A stretch of DNA of 64,000 nt from NCBI RefSeq assembly GCF_910592395.1, contig NC_088308.1, positions 10,617,001 to 10,681,000 of the forward strand, read 5' to 3'. The position numbers and the translations under genes are program-made. This DNA is from Lineus longissimus. Taxonomy: Eukaryota > Nemertea > Pilidiophora > Heteronemertea > Lineidae. Below are positions 22,474-34,214 of this stretch, piece after piece (position 1 is the stretch's first letter; every line of letters starts with the position of its first letter). Below the pieces are notes generated by a model. It searched no databases. It worked only from the letters and a program-made list of their open reading frames with translations, and was not told where the DNA came from.

Positions 22474-24057
22474 TTATAATAATAATAATACGAGTCTTAT
22501 ATAGCGCAGTATCCAACCATTAACTGGCCGCTCAAAGCGCTTGATAGGCCTCTTTAAAAAGCAAATGTTTCAGTTGTCCCTTGAAAGATAACAGAGAGCT
22601 GCAGTTCCTAACAGTTAAAGGAAGTTTGTTCCACAGCTGAGGGGCTCCAATTGAAAATGCTCTACCACCGACTGACATGACATTGGTCTTTGGGATAGAC
22701 AGAAGAACGGCCGATGAAGAGCGCAGAGTTCGAGAAACGGTATGAACGGAGAGAAGTTCTGAAAGGTATTGGGGAGCAAGTTGGTGAAGACACTTGTAAG
22801 TAAGAAGGAGAACCTTGTACTTGATGCGCTGTTCCACAGGAAGCCAATGTAGAGACCTGAGTACTCGGGAAATGGAAGATCGTTTCCTGGTCTTGGTAAT
22901 TAGGCGAGCGGCAGAATTTTGTACCTTCTGTAGGGGTATAATTGTTGAATTGGGACAACCAAGGAAAAGGGAATTACAGAAATCCAGGCGAGATATTACA
23001 AGAGCCTGGACATATAACCTGGTGGTATTTGGAGTTAGATATTTTCTGATTTTCCCGATGTTACGAATGTGAAAATTGGTGGCCCGTACACAGGTGTTAA
23101 TGTGTTCTTTGAAACTGAAATCACGGTCCAAGATCACACCCAAATCTCTTGCAGAAACAGAAGAATATACATTTGCATCAATGATACGGATGGCGGGGAG
23201 ATTAATAGTGCTGCTGAACCTGCGGGAACAGATTAGCAGAATCTCGGTCTTGTCGCCATTACAGCTAAGAAAGTTGTCGACCAACCAGAGATTTAAATCG
23301 AGGACAGCATTAGAGATCTTGGAGCAGGTGGTACTAATCTCAGTTATAGTGAAGGCCACATACAATTGACTGTCATCAGCATATAAGTGGTACATAATGG
23401 CATACTTACGGATGATTCCACCAACTGGGGTAGTGTAGACAGTAAAAAGTACTGGTCCCAGTATAGAACCCTGGGGAACACCGAACTTGATAGGGCTAGG
23501 TCTTGACAATTTGCCGTCAATGCATACCTTTTGTGATCTGTTATCAAGATAAGACGAAACCCATGCCAGTGCTGTGCCAGTAACACCCATAGCAGCAAGT
23601 CTCTGAAGTAGTCTGGAATGGTCCACAGTGTCAAATGCGGCGCTCATATCGAGTAATACAAGGAGTACACACTTCTTTTCATCAAGTGCATGAATTATGT
23701 CATTGTGTACTCGCAATAGTGCCGTTTCAACACTGTGAAGTGGTTTGTAAGCAGATTGAAACTTGTCAAGAGCACCGTTTTCAGCAATATGGCTTGATAA
23801 CTGATTGCAAACCACCCTCTCCAAAACCTTTGAAAGGAAGGACAGGTTAGAGACAGGCCTGAAGTTTTTGAGTGTGTCAGCATCTAAGGATGGCTTCTAA
23901 ATCAAGGGATTAAGAATAGCTCGTTTAAAAGAGCTTGGCACCATGCCACTTTCCAATGAGGAATGACTATCTTGCAAATCAGGCGCATAATGTCTCCTGG
24001 TAGGCACTTCCTAAGCAAAGATGTTGGGAGTGGGTATAATGCACACTGTATTGGTTT
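22474..24057 (-). mobile_element. CR1/L2-like LINE, 5'-truncated, reverse transcriptase largely intact
   Basis: A 430-codon open frame (23824 to 22532, minus strand) contains F-Q-S-A-Y, the R-T block L-L-V-L-L-D-M-S-A-A-F-D-T-V-D-H, G-V-P-Q-G-S-I-L-G-P, the catalytic L-Y-A-D-D-S-Q-L-Y and the C-terminal Q-N-S-A-A-R-L segment. The frame continues upstream past 23824 through K-N-F-R-P-V-S-N-L but meets an in-frame TAG near 23898, where related elements have Lys. The endonuclease domain is absent: homology ends at about 24057, against a foldback element. The 3' end reads GCGCTTTGAGCGGCC, then GCGCTATATAAGA, and finishes in (ATT)n at 22475-22491, typical of this clade. It sits antisense in the Ly6-like gene's intron. 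Confidence 0.9.
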
Positions 24058-24363
24058 CATGTACGTTCTGAAAAACACACAAAGCTAGGTTTTATTGGAT
24101 TGACTGGTTGCTTATCTCTGATTACCACCAAGGACAGCTGAACAGCGAGGTACTGATTTCTTAAACAAAGGCCATGATTTTGATAAGTTTTTTTGCTTGA
24201 CGAAGGAATGTTTATTCGGAAACCATGTCCAATACAAGCATCAAATGATACTTGCTCAGCCAACATTGGTTTCCATAACACTTGGTGGTCACAGGAGCGT
24301 AAAGATAAGCAACCAGTCAATCCAATAAAACATAGCTTTGTGTGTTTTTCAGAACGTACATGT
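24058..24363. mobile_element. 306-bp foldback element
   Basis: Arms of 60 or more bases: CATGTACGTTCTGAAAAACA at the left end and its reverse complement ending at 24363, continuing through a TATTGGATTGACTGGTTGCT block. The ~160-bp centre is not repeated. It abuts the 5' break of the neighbouring LINE. Confidence 0.75.
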
Positions 24364-25794
24364 ACATGTACTATTACTGTCAATAACCCATAAGCACCTC
24401 GCAAACAAGCCATACTTGTAGCTGCGTCCAACAATCACTGCGATTAGCGACAAAAAAAATGCTCGTTTCCGGTAAACTGGTAAACAGGTAATCACCTATT
24501 CATGTCGCAAGTACATGAAAATGTACCTGCAATCACCACCGCAAACGAGACTTTTTTGCCGCATGCGGTGGCGATTTGTGTGAGCCACATGGATATATTA
24601 TTTCACAGTGTCGTGTGATACTTTAACCTTTCTGAAAATACCTTCTTCACATACACGATGACTGAAACATGCGAAACATACATGTACATGTATGCAACGG
24701 ATATTTAATTAGTAACATGTCAATAACTATTAGTCATCAGAGAAGATCAATGATTGACAATAACCAGGCATTTTATTATATGATGATGTGGCCTGCTTTT
24801 ACTTAATACCAGCTGCATGACGGACTACCCGGTTGAAATAGAAAATGTCCCCCTGAAAAGTGTCCGGTCCTATTGTATTCTGACACATTATGGTATATGG
24901 TTCTTATCAAGAGGCCATGACCGTCAATTGGTCAGAGATTGAGGTGTATACTTTGTTCCCAAGACATTCTATCATAGGACATTTCAAACTTCTACCCCGG
25001 TCATATTGCTCGACGACAAATCGATCTCTTTCGATCAGAAAAAAATCCTAAAAGTCTATGACGATTTAGAGATGCTTGGGCCCTTGTAGCTCCATATACA
25101 TCTTACGACTTAAGGGCGGGAAAGAGGGATCTGCAGTGACTGTGTCTGCCTATGGAAGGAGTGAATACTCCGTAATCCTTTGACAGTATATTGGTAAGTG
25201 ATGGATAATCTGCAAATTAGTAAGTGTCCCTTGTAATTAGCAAATGAGGCACTGCACGCATATCATCCACTCAATGCCAAGGCTAATGATTAATAATAGC
25301 TGACAAATTAGTTGATGGAATTGCTCGCATAGTTGACGAGTAAAGATGACTTCGTCACTTAATTAACTAGGCTGTGGAATTGGGCCAGTCAATTTAAGTT
25401 CCGAAATGTTTTGGTACCAAGTTAAACGAATTTAGCATGTGTAAACGCCCCTTTAAGAAATCTACAAAGTATCATGTTTTTTTGGTTATCATTGACCCTT
25501 TAACCTTTGTATTGCGTGGCAGTTGAACTATGACCCGATATTGCAAATGTTAGCCAACATTTGCCACACCGACAACATAACATACGAGAGTTCAAAAGTA
25601 CTGCATCATTTCATAACAGGCAAACTTTAACTTATTTTGAAGAATTATCGGAATGTTGCAATATACTCATATCATGCATACATGCACATGGATATGAAAC
25701 TTGGTACATTATCCGTTATGGTAAAGTAAAGTTTGTTTTTTATAGTGTCACCCCTAATAAAAGGGCCAGCCAGCCAGCTTTTGGCTTATGAGAC
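24364..25794. other. intron DNA without recognised features
   Basis: No coding exon or repeat family recognised. Confidence 0.35.
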
Positions 25795-25985
25795 ACCCTT
25801 TACTTCCAAACTCCTATCTCTAATGCCAGGCGCCTGGCGAGAAGGTAGTTTGTACTTTGTATTTAACTAGCTGGCGGCTAACCAACCGTCCGCATCGGAA
25901 AGAGGTTACCAGCGGACCTCGAACCTTCGACCTTCCGTTCACGAGGCGGTCGCCTTAACCACTATAGGCCATCGAGATCGGTTAT
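25795..25985 (-). mobile_element. tRNA-derived SINE (head at 25905-25980)
   Basis: On the minus strand, GGCCTATAGTGGTTAAGGCG resembles a polymerase III A box and GGTTCGAGGTCC a B box, at tRNA-like spacing. The body continues for about 110 bases without a clear tail. A functional tRNA is unlikely because the acceptor stem does not pair well. Confidence 0.65.
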
Positions 25986-26638
25986 GTGACTGCATGAAGA
26001 CATTCAGGCAAATTTCACCGTTTATTCACCACTTGTAACAATAATTAGTCTGTCCTTCGAGTTTTCTCGGGGGGGGGGAGCGTGGAGGTTACTCAACACG
26101 GGAAGTGACCTCTGACATTTTAGCGAGGAAATAGAATTGACATTTCAATGACGAGAGGTTATGCGTTATAAGTGCTTCCAGATATCGGTGAGGGAAGTAC
26201 AATTCATTAGTGAGGGGTTCTTTTGATTACAGATAAATTGGGTAAGATTAGCGCCAGGTTAGCTTGGGGATAGGATAGAATGCTGAATGAGGAGAGTTGA
26301 TGATACATTGAACAATACACAGCTATGGAATGCTTAAAGGAATTGGCGGCTTTTTATTGCAGTGTGTTTGTTCTTCTTCTGGTTCAACAGTAAACTATTT
26401 TTCTGAACGTGTCTGATGCTTTCTGAATTTTATTTCAGCTCTTAGATTCGTAGAAAAACGCGTTATTCATTATTTTTAGTGAGCACAAGTCCTGGCGCGA
26501 AATACCTTTCCCGCCACATGAGCGCACGCCGAGTTCCGAGTTCACGTCATCCCGCTATTACGACGAAACGTCATCATTTCCACTAGCAGTAGCGGGGTAA
26601 TCAAGCGCTATCAGTGTGATGTCGGAATAATCGAAATC

Positions 26639-26740
26639 AGCACCAAGGCATCACAGGGTAGATCCATGGCTCCAGGAAGCCCCTTACTAGTGCATCGTTC
26701 CACATGGAAAGGATCGACACATGGATGATGGAGAGTTAAC
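26639..26740. repeat. ~100-bp repeat, copy 1
   Basis: GTCGGAATAATCG through GGATCGACACATGGA, about 91% identical to 27704-27805. Homology stops abruptly at both ends. Confidence 0.7.
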
Positions 26741-27516
26741 TCGGGTGAAATCGGAGAAATCATCGGAAAAGCGTGATAATTCAGTCAAATTTTTCGTTTT
26801 TTGTGCAATTTGTTTGCTGATGGAAACTACTTATGTAGAATAGGAGGTGATTTGGCAGCCGGCAGCTAGGTAATACTGCCCTTAATAATACCATTGGTCT
26901 GATATTTAGGCTATTTTGATACTCCGCACGCATCTCACCAGATTAAGCTTCCCACGCTTCATTCTTGCTGTCAGATGAGAAGTCAACTCTCACTTTACCA
27001 AGCCTTGCTTGACAACAACGTCGGCTCTTGATAATAATCGAATTGATGTGGACCATACAGTTGTAGAACGCAGTGACATTTCAAAATTCTTATCAATTAT
27101 TCATCCTCGACGCGCTGAATAGCACATTCTTAAGGGCAAGATGACGAATCGATGATGCCTTCAGATACGGACGGGAATGATCCGTGTAGAACACCAGGTT
27201 GGTGAGTGCCGTACCCGCCAGTTGAATATACTTAGTGCATGGACATTATAGTTGTCGTATTTTAGTATCGGGTGGGGCTAAAACGTGTCAAAGTTCAATC
27301 CACAATGCATCAAAAAGCCTTAAATCGTAAATCGTCGGAAAATCGTGCTTTAACCTTTAATTATTATTCGGCAAATCATTTCGCACGCTGTAAGAAATGC
27401 TGATATTCCTGCTCTCAAACCGATGTTCAATACTCGCTCAAAACACGGATACAGTTTATATATACACACCTGGAGTCTTTGTCTTTGAGTACATGTAGGT
27501 CAAGCAATGTAATATC

Positions 27517-28057
27517 CTAAAAAGTATTCAGCGACACATATTTTTGACTATTAGTTAAATCATTTACCTTTCTTTTACGGAGGATAAGATCCGGATTGGT
27601 GGTCCCCTCGTTGAAAAGGTAACAAACATCAATTGCCCAATCAAGATCGACACAAAACCAAGCCGGAATATCCTGACCATTTTGAGAAAAGGGTGGCGCC
27701 AACTGTCGGAATAATCGATATCGACACCGAGGCGTCACAGGGTAGCTCCATGACTCCAGGAAGCCCCTTACTAGTGCATCGTTCCACATGGAAAGGATCG
27801 ACGCATGGAAGATGGTGTCTATCCAACGTAATATTCAGAAGAGGTCTCTGGATCAGTGAAACTTGAGTACTGTCATTATCAATCTTGACACTAGAGGCGC
27901 TAATTTCGTTCCATTCAACGCCTCCAGTACTAGTTTCCACCAACTTGAAGAGAAGTACCGCAGATATAGAAAGAGGAAAGATCTCGAATTTTTCGATTTG
28001 CAAAGAGGCTATCACCACGATCAAGCCCGCGAAAATAACTGCTGCCCTACGCGGCAT
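27517..28057 (-). other. uncertain minus-strand coding region with a frame change
   Basis: From ATG at 28057 a 138-codon frame begins with a hydrophobic leader (R-A-A-V-I-F-A-G-L-I-V-V-I-A-S-L) and later has P-C-V-D-P-F-H-V-E-R-C and M-E-L-P-C-D. Near 27700 this frame degenerates, but the next frame continues with D-I-P-A-W-F-C-V-D-L-D-W-A and L-I-L-R-K-R-K, ending at a GTAAAT donor-like site near 27563. I do not recognise a family. It could be a broken secreted or membrane protein gene, or chance. The middle overlaps the ~100-bp repeat. Confidence 0.2.
27704..27805. repeat. ~100-bp repeat, copy 2
   Basis: Partner of 26639-26740. Both copies are open in a minus frame reading C-V-D-P-F-H-V-E-R-C-T-S-K-G-L-P-G, and also in a plus frame. 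Confidence 0.7.
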
Positions 28058-28387
28058 TTATATGATTCTCCATAAATCACCTTAAAACACACCAAAAATG
28101 GTCAGGTTTTATTTACAAAGATCATATTTTTATTTATTGAAAGAATAAATCGTTTTATGAAAGAAGGTGTCACTTATAAGGCCTGAATATGATATGGTCT
28201 GAACTGGTAGTATATGACCGGCAGTATATGACGTAAAATGATCAAAACCGAATCTCAGGTTGCCGATATCCAAGATGGCGGCATTTGATTAATCCCAGTG
28301 TCTGAAATTTTATTTAAATTTCGTCATAGTGCGAGTTTACGTCACTATTGCATTCCTCATTATGTTCCCGAAGCAAGTAAATATTAT

Positions 28388-29418
28388 ATCACGTCCAAAG
28401 TCCGCACGCGATATTCGCCGGCGAAATTCACCCTACAGTATTTCGCCTGCGAAATCTGTCCGAAAATCGACCGGCGAATGTGAGGCGATAATTTGAAATC
28501 GCCGGAATGTCAGATGCGAAATTCGCCCACAATCGCGCCAATTCTTCGATTTCGCCCCAAAAATCGCTCCAGGCGATAATGGAGCGATTTTACGAAATTG
28601 GTGGCTCTTGCATGCTTGTCCGATATTCGGAACGATTTTGCAACGACTTTCGTCTTGTTTTATTGGCGGAAAAGTGCAGTCACGTAACAAATCGGGTCAT
28701 ACTAAACAGCGTCCACCAGGTTTAAACACATACATACATTAAAGCCATCAAAGTAAAATCTAATGGTCATAAACGAAATAAGCATGAGATTTTCAGGAAA
28801 TGTATTTTTTATGGTGTACGTATTACGTTTTGGCCACAAAATTTTATTTTGATGACTTTATACCCGACTTTAAACCTGGTGAACGCTGGTGGGCGCTGGT
28901 GGACGCTGTTTAGGATAACCGGATACTACAACGATCTTGATTGGTTGGCTGAGACTCGGAAACATAAGCCTAACTATGATTAGCTGTATGATTCGGTACA
29001 TTCCGTCACTATCCTTCGGAATACATACCATAATACTAAGAACCTCAAACCTCTGTGCCAAATTTGTGCAGCTCCTCGTGGATAGATGTGATGTATATGA
29101 TTACTGCAGTCAGGTTGACCGGGAATTCCAGTTTGTGTTTTTGTTGGGTCTGCTATCAGCTGATGTCGGAATACGCATACTACAACACATGTAGGCCTCT
29201 ATAAACATTCGCTTCGTTCCGATGGTTGGTGAGAGCGAATTAGGCGCGATTATTATTTTCGCCTGCGATTTTTATTCAGTCTGAATTTTCGCCTGATCAT
29301 AATAGAATCGCCGAAGCAGGGAGCGATTTGGAGGCGAATGAGTGTGGCGATATTCGACCAGGCGAATTTTCGCCCCGATTCGCGCAGCGAATATTCGCGT
29401 GCGGACTTTGGACGTGAT
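28388..29418. mobile_element. 1.03-kb non-autonomous TIR element with GGCGAA-rich subterminal repeats
   Basis: The ends are ATCACGTCCAAAGTCCGCAC and its exact reverse complement, with the match extending to about 30 bases and one gap. The subterminal ~200 bp on each side are full of GGCGAA/TTCGCC and GGCGAT words in both orientations, as in transposons that use clustered transposase-binding repeats. No transposase is present. It lies directly 5' of a LINE at 29430. Confidence 0.8.
28702..28913. mobile_element. 212-bp inverted-repeat element nested in the 1.03-kb element
   Basis: CTAAACAGCGTCCACCAGGT followed by TTAAA at 28702-28726 is mirrored by TTTAAACCTGGTG through GGTGGACGCTGTTTAG, ending at 28913. 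The right arm carries an extra GAACGCTGGTGGGCGCTGGT duplication. Confidence 0.75.
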
Positions 29419-29429
29419 CCCACTACATG

Positions 29430-31700
29430 TAGAAAAACGACAGAGAATGATGGCGTACATTCGAATGTCAAAGAGAAAAGCATGCTGGCCATGATTTCAG
29501 ACCACTATCCAGTTTTCTTTGACTTGCTCGGTGTGTTTAAAATCAAACCTGCCCTTGTGAATCGCAAAGCCCGCAAACTGAGGAAAATTGATACTGTAGC
29601 GTTTCATCGGATATCAGCGAACTTGTGGTGAGCCCAGACAACCAGGCCATGTTGGACAGTCCTATAACTGTTTACAACGACTGATATCCACCGTTCTTGA
29701 CAAACATGCGCCTGTGACTAATGATAAAAGGGTTGACTAAAAAACAATGGTATGACGATGAAATTCATCAAGCACGTTGTGTGCGTGCGCCGCCGGCTAG
29801 AACGGCAGTTTAGGAAAACCGATTTGGAGGTCCACCGTCAAATGTTTGTCGAGCAGAGCAAACATGTCATAGCCTTGATCAAACAGGCAAAACAGGCGTT
29901 TTTTCAGTCAAAGATAGCTGACTGCAAGAACTCAGGTGAAATGTTCAAGACTGTGAAGGGTTTCTTGTCGGCAGACAATAGTGGTGAGCTTCCTGATGCA
30001 GGTGACAGTGGAGAGCTAGCAAATAGGTTTGCTAACTTTTTTCATAACAAGGTTAAGACAATCCATGCTACTTTCAGCGGTCCTTGCACTGAAGCTCATC
30101 CTGTGTCTGTCCCTGTTGACAACCAAGATTGTCTTGCTGAGTTCACACTGGTATCAATAGAACAGCTTAAAAAACTGATTCATGTGGTCTTGACCCATTA
30201 CCTACTTGGCTGCTCAAGGATGGTGAAGTTCTAAATGCGGTTCTGCCTTGGCTGGTAGAGTGCATAAACCAGTCTCTCCAGTCTGGCAATGTACATGACT
30301 GTCTTAAGAATGTCCTGGTCTAACCGCTCCTCAGGAAAGCCGGGCTGGATCGTAACATCTTGAAGAACTACCGTCCTGTTTCGAACCTCTCTTTCATCTC
30401 GAGAGTTTTTGAGAAGGTGGTTGCGAAGCACCTTCTTGATCATATCAAAATTCATGACCTCGGTGACCCACTGCAATCTGCCTATACATCGGGCCACAGT
30501 ACCGAAACGGCGCTTCTGAGAATAAAGGAAGATATGGATGCAGCTCTCGGGTTATTCTCAACCTCTTGGACATGTCGGCTGCCTTTGACACCATTAGTCA
30601 TGATATTCTTATCTCTCACCTTGAGAGTCACTAAGGTGTCAAGGGCACAGCCCTGGACTGGTTCAGGTCGTACCTGTCAGCCAGGAGTTACAGTGTTTTG
30701 GTGGATGGGAAGAAATCGGATCCAATGCCTTTGTTCTCAGGAGTGCCGCAAGGCTCTGTCTTGGTCCGTTACTTTTCTCTCTTTGTATTAAGCCGATTGG
30801 CACAGTCATCAGTGATCATGATATGTATCGTCATGGTTTCGCAGACGATATACAGCTGTACGACATGTTTACGTTCACTCCGGAAAGTTTAGGAGAAGTG
30901 ATTACAAAGGCTGAGGCATGTGTACGGGATATAAGGAAATGGCTGAAGCCTGACCACCTCAAGGGCAATGATGATAAAACGGAGTTCATGATTATCGCAC
31001 CAAATCGCCTGCTTGCCAAATTGGAACCTTTGCCAAATATCCAGATTGGGTCAACCTCTGTCTCAGCATCATCTCATGTCCGAAACCTTGGTGCCCATTT
31101 CGACAAAAAAATGTGTATGTCCATGCATGTCTCAAGATGTGTTCAGGGAGTGTACTGTCAGATTAGTCAAATCTCCAAGATACGGCGTTATCTAGACAGG
31201 TCCTCATGTGCCCGTGTAATAAATGCCTTGGTCACGTCCCGTCTCGATATTTAGAACGGCCTGCTTCTTGGTCTGCCACATTATGAGTTACATCGACGCC
31301 AAAAAGCACAAAATGCTGCAGCTCGACTTCTCACCCAGACCAAGAGTCGGGATCACATTACACCTGTCTTAAAGGAATTGCATTGGTTGCCCGTGAGTTC
31401 GCGCATTGAGTAGAAGGTCCTCCTGATTGCCAACACATCATTGCATCAGGAGGATAGTCCCAGCTACTTGAGAGGGTTGCTCAGCCTGCTTGTGCCGTCC
31501 CGTGGGCTTCGGTCCTCAGATGATCCATGGCTTCTTTCCATTCCATGTTCCAAGGGGTCATATGGGGGTCGGAGTATTGGTGTGATGGTTCCCAGGCTGT
31601 GGGACTCTCTCCCTGTCTCTTTGCGTGAGCTTGTGGACACCAATACATTCAAAAAACGCCTAAAAACTCAGCTTTTTATAAAATATTTTAGTAATGTCTA
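29430..31700 (+). mobile_element. degenerate CR1/L2-like LINE (endonuclease end to RT C-terminus)
   Basis: Ordered fragments in shifting frames: I-S-D-H-Y-P-V-F-F (endonuclease end, ~29490), a linker with H-R-Q-M-F-V-E-Q-S-K-H (~29840), L-K-N-Y-R-P-V-S-N-L-S-F (~30360), H-S-T-E-T-A-L-L-R (~30500), G-V-P-Q-G-S (~30740), F-A-D-D-I-Q-L-Y (~30838), L-K-G-N-D-D-K-T-E-F (~30960) and P-R-L-W-D-S-L-P (~31595). Several stops and frameshifts interrupt it. It has no typical 3' hairpin tail. Sense orientation within the Ly6-like gene intron; dead copy. Confidence 0.85.
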
Positions 31701-31810
31701 CTCAACTTTTTTATCAAAAATGTCAAAAACTGTCTTTTATAATGTACTAAAATCTACTTCTTTTATTTCTGTCACACTTATTTTATGTCTTTATGAAACG
31801 TACAATGTAA

Positions 31811-32352
31811 GGCCTCGTTTGATTGATCGAACATGCCATGTCTTTACAATAAGAAGCTTTGGCGTCTGCGTTTGATTGAAATCATAAATGCATTTACAGT
31901 AGGAATCTTTGGGGCCTGCGTTTGATTGAAATCATAAATGCATTTTCAGTAAGAAGCTTTGGGGTCAGCGTTTGATTGAAATCATAATTGCATTTACAGT
32001 TAGAAACTTTCGGGCTTCGTTCGATTGAAATATGGAATGCCTTTAAAATTAGAAGCATTGGGGTCTCGTTTGATTGAAATCACGAATGCTTTTACAATTA
32101 GAAGCGTTGGGGTCTCGTTTGAGCGATATAATAAATGCCTCTACAATTACATGCAGAAGCTTTGGGGCCTCCTTTGATTGAAATCATAATTTCTTTGCAG
32201 TTTGAAGCTGTGGGGCCTCGTTTGATTGAAGTCTTGTAAACTTTACAATTGGAAGCATTGGGGCCTCGTTTGATTGAAATCATGTAGCCTTTACAATCAG
32301 AAGCATTGGGGCCTCGTTTGAATGAATTCATGTAACCTTTACAATTAGAAGC
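31811..32352 (+). repeat. minisatellite, about ten units of ~53-59 bp
   Basis: Units carry GGGGCCTCGTTTGATTGAAA, then TCATAAATGC-like, then TTTACAATTAGAAGCTTT. Early units are nearest 53 bp and later ones vary. The array starts about 110 bp after the last recognisable LINE codons at 31690. Confidence 0.85.
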
Positions 32353-33844
32353 TTTGGTGATTTGGGCGTGAAAAAAACGTTCAATGCAAATATACATGTA
32401 AGATTTGCCTTGCAGAACAATATTCTGGTTTGTGATGATTTAATTTTCATCAGCATGCGCTCGTTGGCTATTAGTCCTTTTAATGGGGCCATATTCTACT
32501 CCGTACAATGTAGTACTCATTTTACAGTTTCACACACGCTGAATTTGATATATATCAATATCCGATCAAAATCTTGGCATAGACAGGATTGGTTCTGGTT
32601 AAAATTCTGATCACGTTCCCAAATATCTTAATGGATTTGCCATGTAGGTAAAGAATGTAACCTCAAAAGAATGTAACCTCAGTGCATGCGGCTACAACAT
32701 AATAGAAAATCAATCGATATCTCCCGTGTGATTGGATATTTTTAATACCTGGTGTTGCATGTGATAAAAGCAGAATAAAACGAAATCTTGCCTTGCTCGG
32801 GTAGGTGTTTATTGGGCGCTCAGGGGTGGTGCGGTGCAATGCTATAATTGGTGGATTACATATGTGGATAATTCATGTCGACTTGCATAGTGAAGCAAAT
32901 TATTGCTGAATTAGGTAAATGAATTGAATATTGTGGATATAGCATAATTATATAAATCGTAAAAAAGGTTTCGTCAAAGACATCAGCTTCTCGTCAGGCT
33001 GCGACCAGTCGGGAAAGTATCCCGGAAAGGCGAGTTGTTGCCAAATCGGCTGATACCAGACACAAAAAAAATGCGCGATGTAGCGCTGAGTCATACGATT
33101 TTCACTGAGACAAAGGACATGAGCTGATGTGCGCTTTTTTCGCAAACCTTTTTATATAATAACACTGGTTTTAGCGAAAATGCGTTCAGAATCCCAGACT
33201 AGGCCTACATGTAGTGTATGCGGTTGTCGTATGCGGGTGAGAAGACTGAAACTGGCCGTTTCCCGACAGTTCTCAAATCGGGGATCCTTGCCTGACTGGC
33301 AACGATCAGATGAAGCATCGTGCCTGGCGAACTCTACCAACCAAAAGTATTCAATTGATTTTGAACTGCAGATATATATATATCTGGAAACCACCCACAG
33401 ACAAGAGTCACCTTTCTCTGTTTCCTCGATATCGGAATCATGCCAGCTTACTATGCATTTATGTATCATACTAGTAATCCATCGGGGCCAAATCACATGG
33501 TGTTGACAACTGTGTATGAAATCTATTGCAGGACTGTCACCTGTCTTTCGCAAAAAAACAATTACCCAAATCAGATCGGCATCAACAGACGTGTCCGTAA
33601 AAGTCACGGGGTCTGGATCCCCGTTGCTCGCACAGAGTACATCGGGTGTCCCAAAAACAACGTCACGCGCTTTTTGACATGCTACAATGTACATTATATG
33701 TCAGTTATGGAGTGTCATATTCTTTGAAAATTCTCAGGGACCAATTTTAGGATATGTCTTGTGAGCAAGCCCTGAACGTATAAGAGCAATCCGATAAGAA
33801 TACCGCGAGTAGTGCTCCATACAAAAACCAATATTAGACAACCT
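32353..33844. other. intron DNA with uncertain overlapping open frames
   Basis: Around 33130-33730 both strands are unusually open, including a 180-codon minus frame, but no domain is recognisable in any frame and splice signals are not convincing. The rest is AT-rich without recognised features. Confidence 0.3.
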
Positions 33845-34022
33845 AGTTCATTCTGTGTTTACAATGCGCGAGACCACCTTGGCACTTCAGACCGGTACGC
33901 ATTTATACACCTGGATAGAGCAAGCTAGACTATTAAGATACCTTTACCAAGAGTCTCACCCAGAGTGTGGGGTTCGAACCAGGGACCTCTTGACTGACCC
34001 ACGGTTTCACTAGTAGAGCAAA
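33845..34022 (-). mobile_element. tRNA-derived SINE 40 bp before the Ly6-like exon 2
   Basis: On the minus strand TTGCTCTACTAGTGAAACCG is followed by a perfect B box, GGTTCGAACCC, at about 33972-33982, then GGGTGAGACTCTTGG and a GTGTATAAATGCGTACCGG segment like those in other animal SINE bodies. Confidence 0.7.
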
Positions 34023-34061
34023 GCACATTGTATAATTGGCAACCATATTTTGTATTTTCAG

Positions 34062-34214
34062 GATGTGGTTTTTTATGCCATGTGTGTAATTCAGCTCCAC
34101 ATCGTGATGGTGAAAATTGCTCCGATACGTTTACTGATAGGAAGTTCTTAACAGATTGTGATACGTTCTTCCCAAATGCAACTATGGGATCATGTAGGAA
34201 AATCGTTCAAAATG
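34062..34214 (+). CDS. Ly6/Quiver-like protein, exon 2 (first half of the domain)
   Basis: Codes residues 24-74 plus one base of 75, between acceptor ATTTTGTATTTTCAG| and donor AAATG|GTAAGA, phase 1 to phase 1. It carries the L-x-C-x-x-C-N-S start of the Ly6/uPAR fold (Cys29, Cys32), then Cys43, Cys56 and Cys68, with a possible N-glycosylation site N-A-T at 62-64. The C-x-D-x-F and D-C-x-x-x-F spacing fits invertebrate Quiver/Sleepless relatives. Confidence 0.85.

Noticed and set aside
27150-27206. Possible first coding exon with ATGATGCCTTCAG and a GTGAGT donor
   Set aside because: Only about 16 codons, no recognisable partner exon and no signal peptide; too little to support a gene.
33152-33694. 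180-codon minus-strand open frame
   Set aside because: No recognisable motif, odd composition, and an equally open plus strand; probably chance or a decayed repeat.
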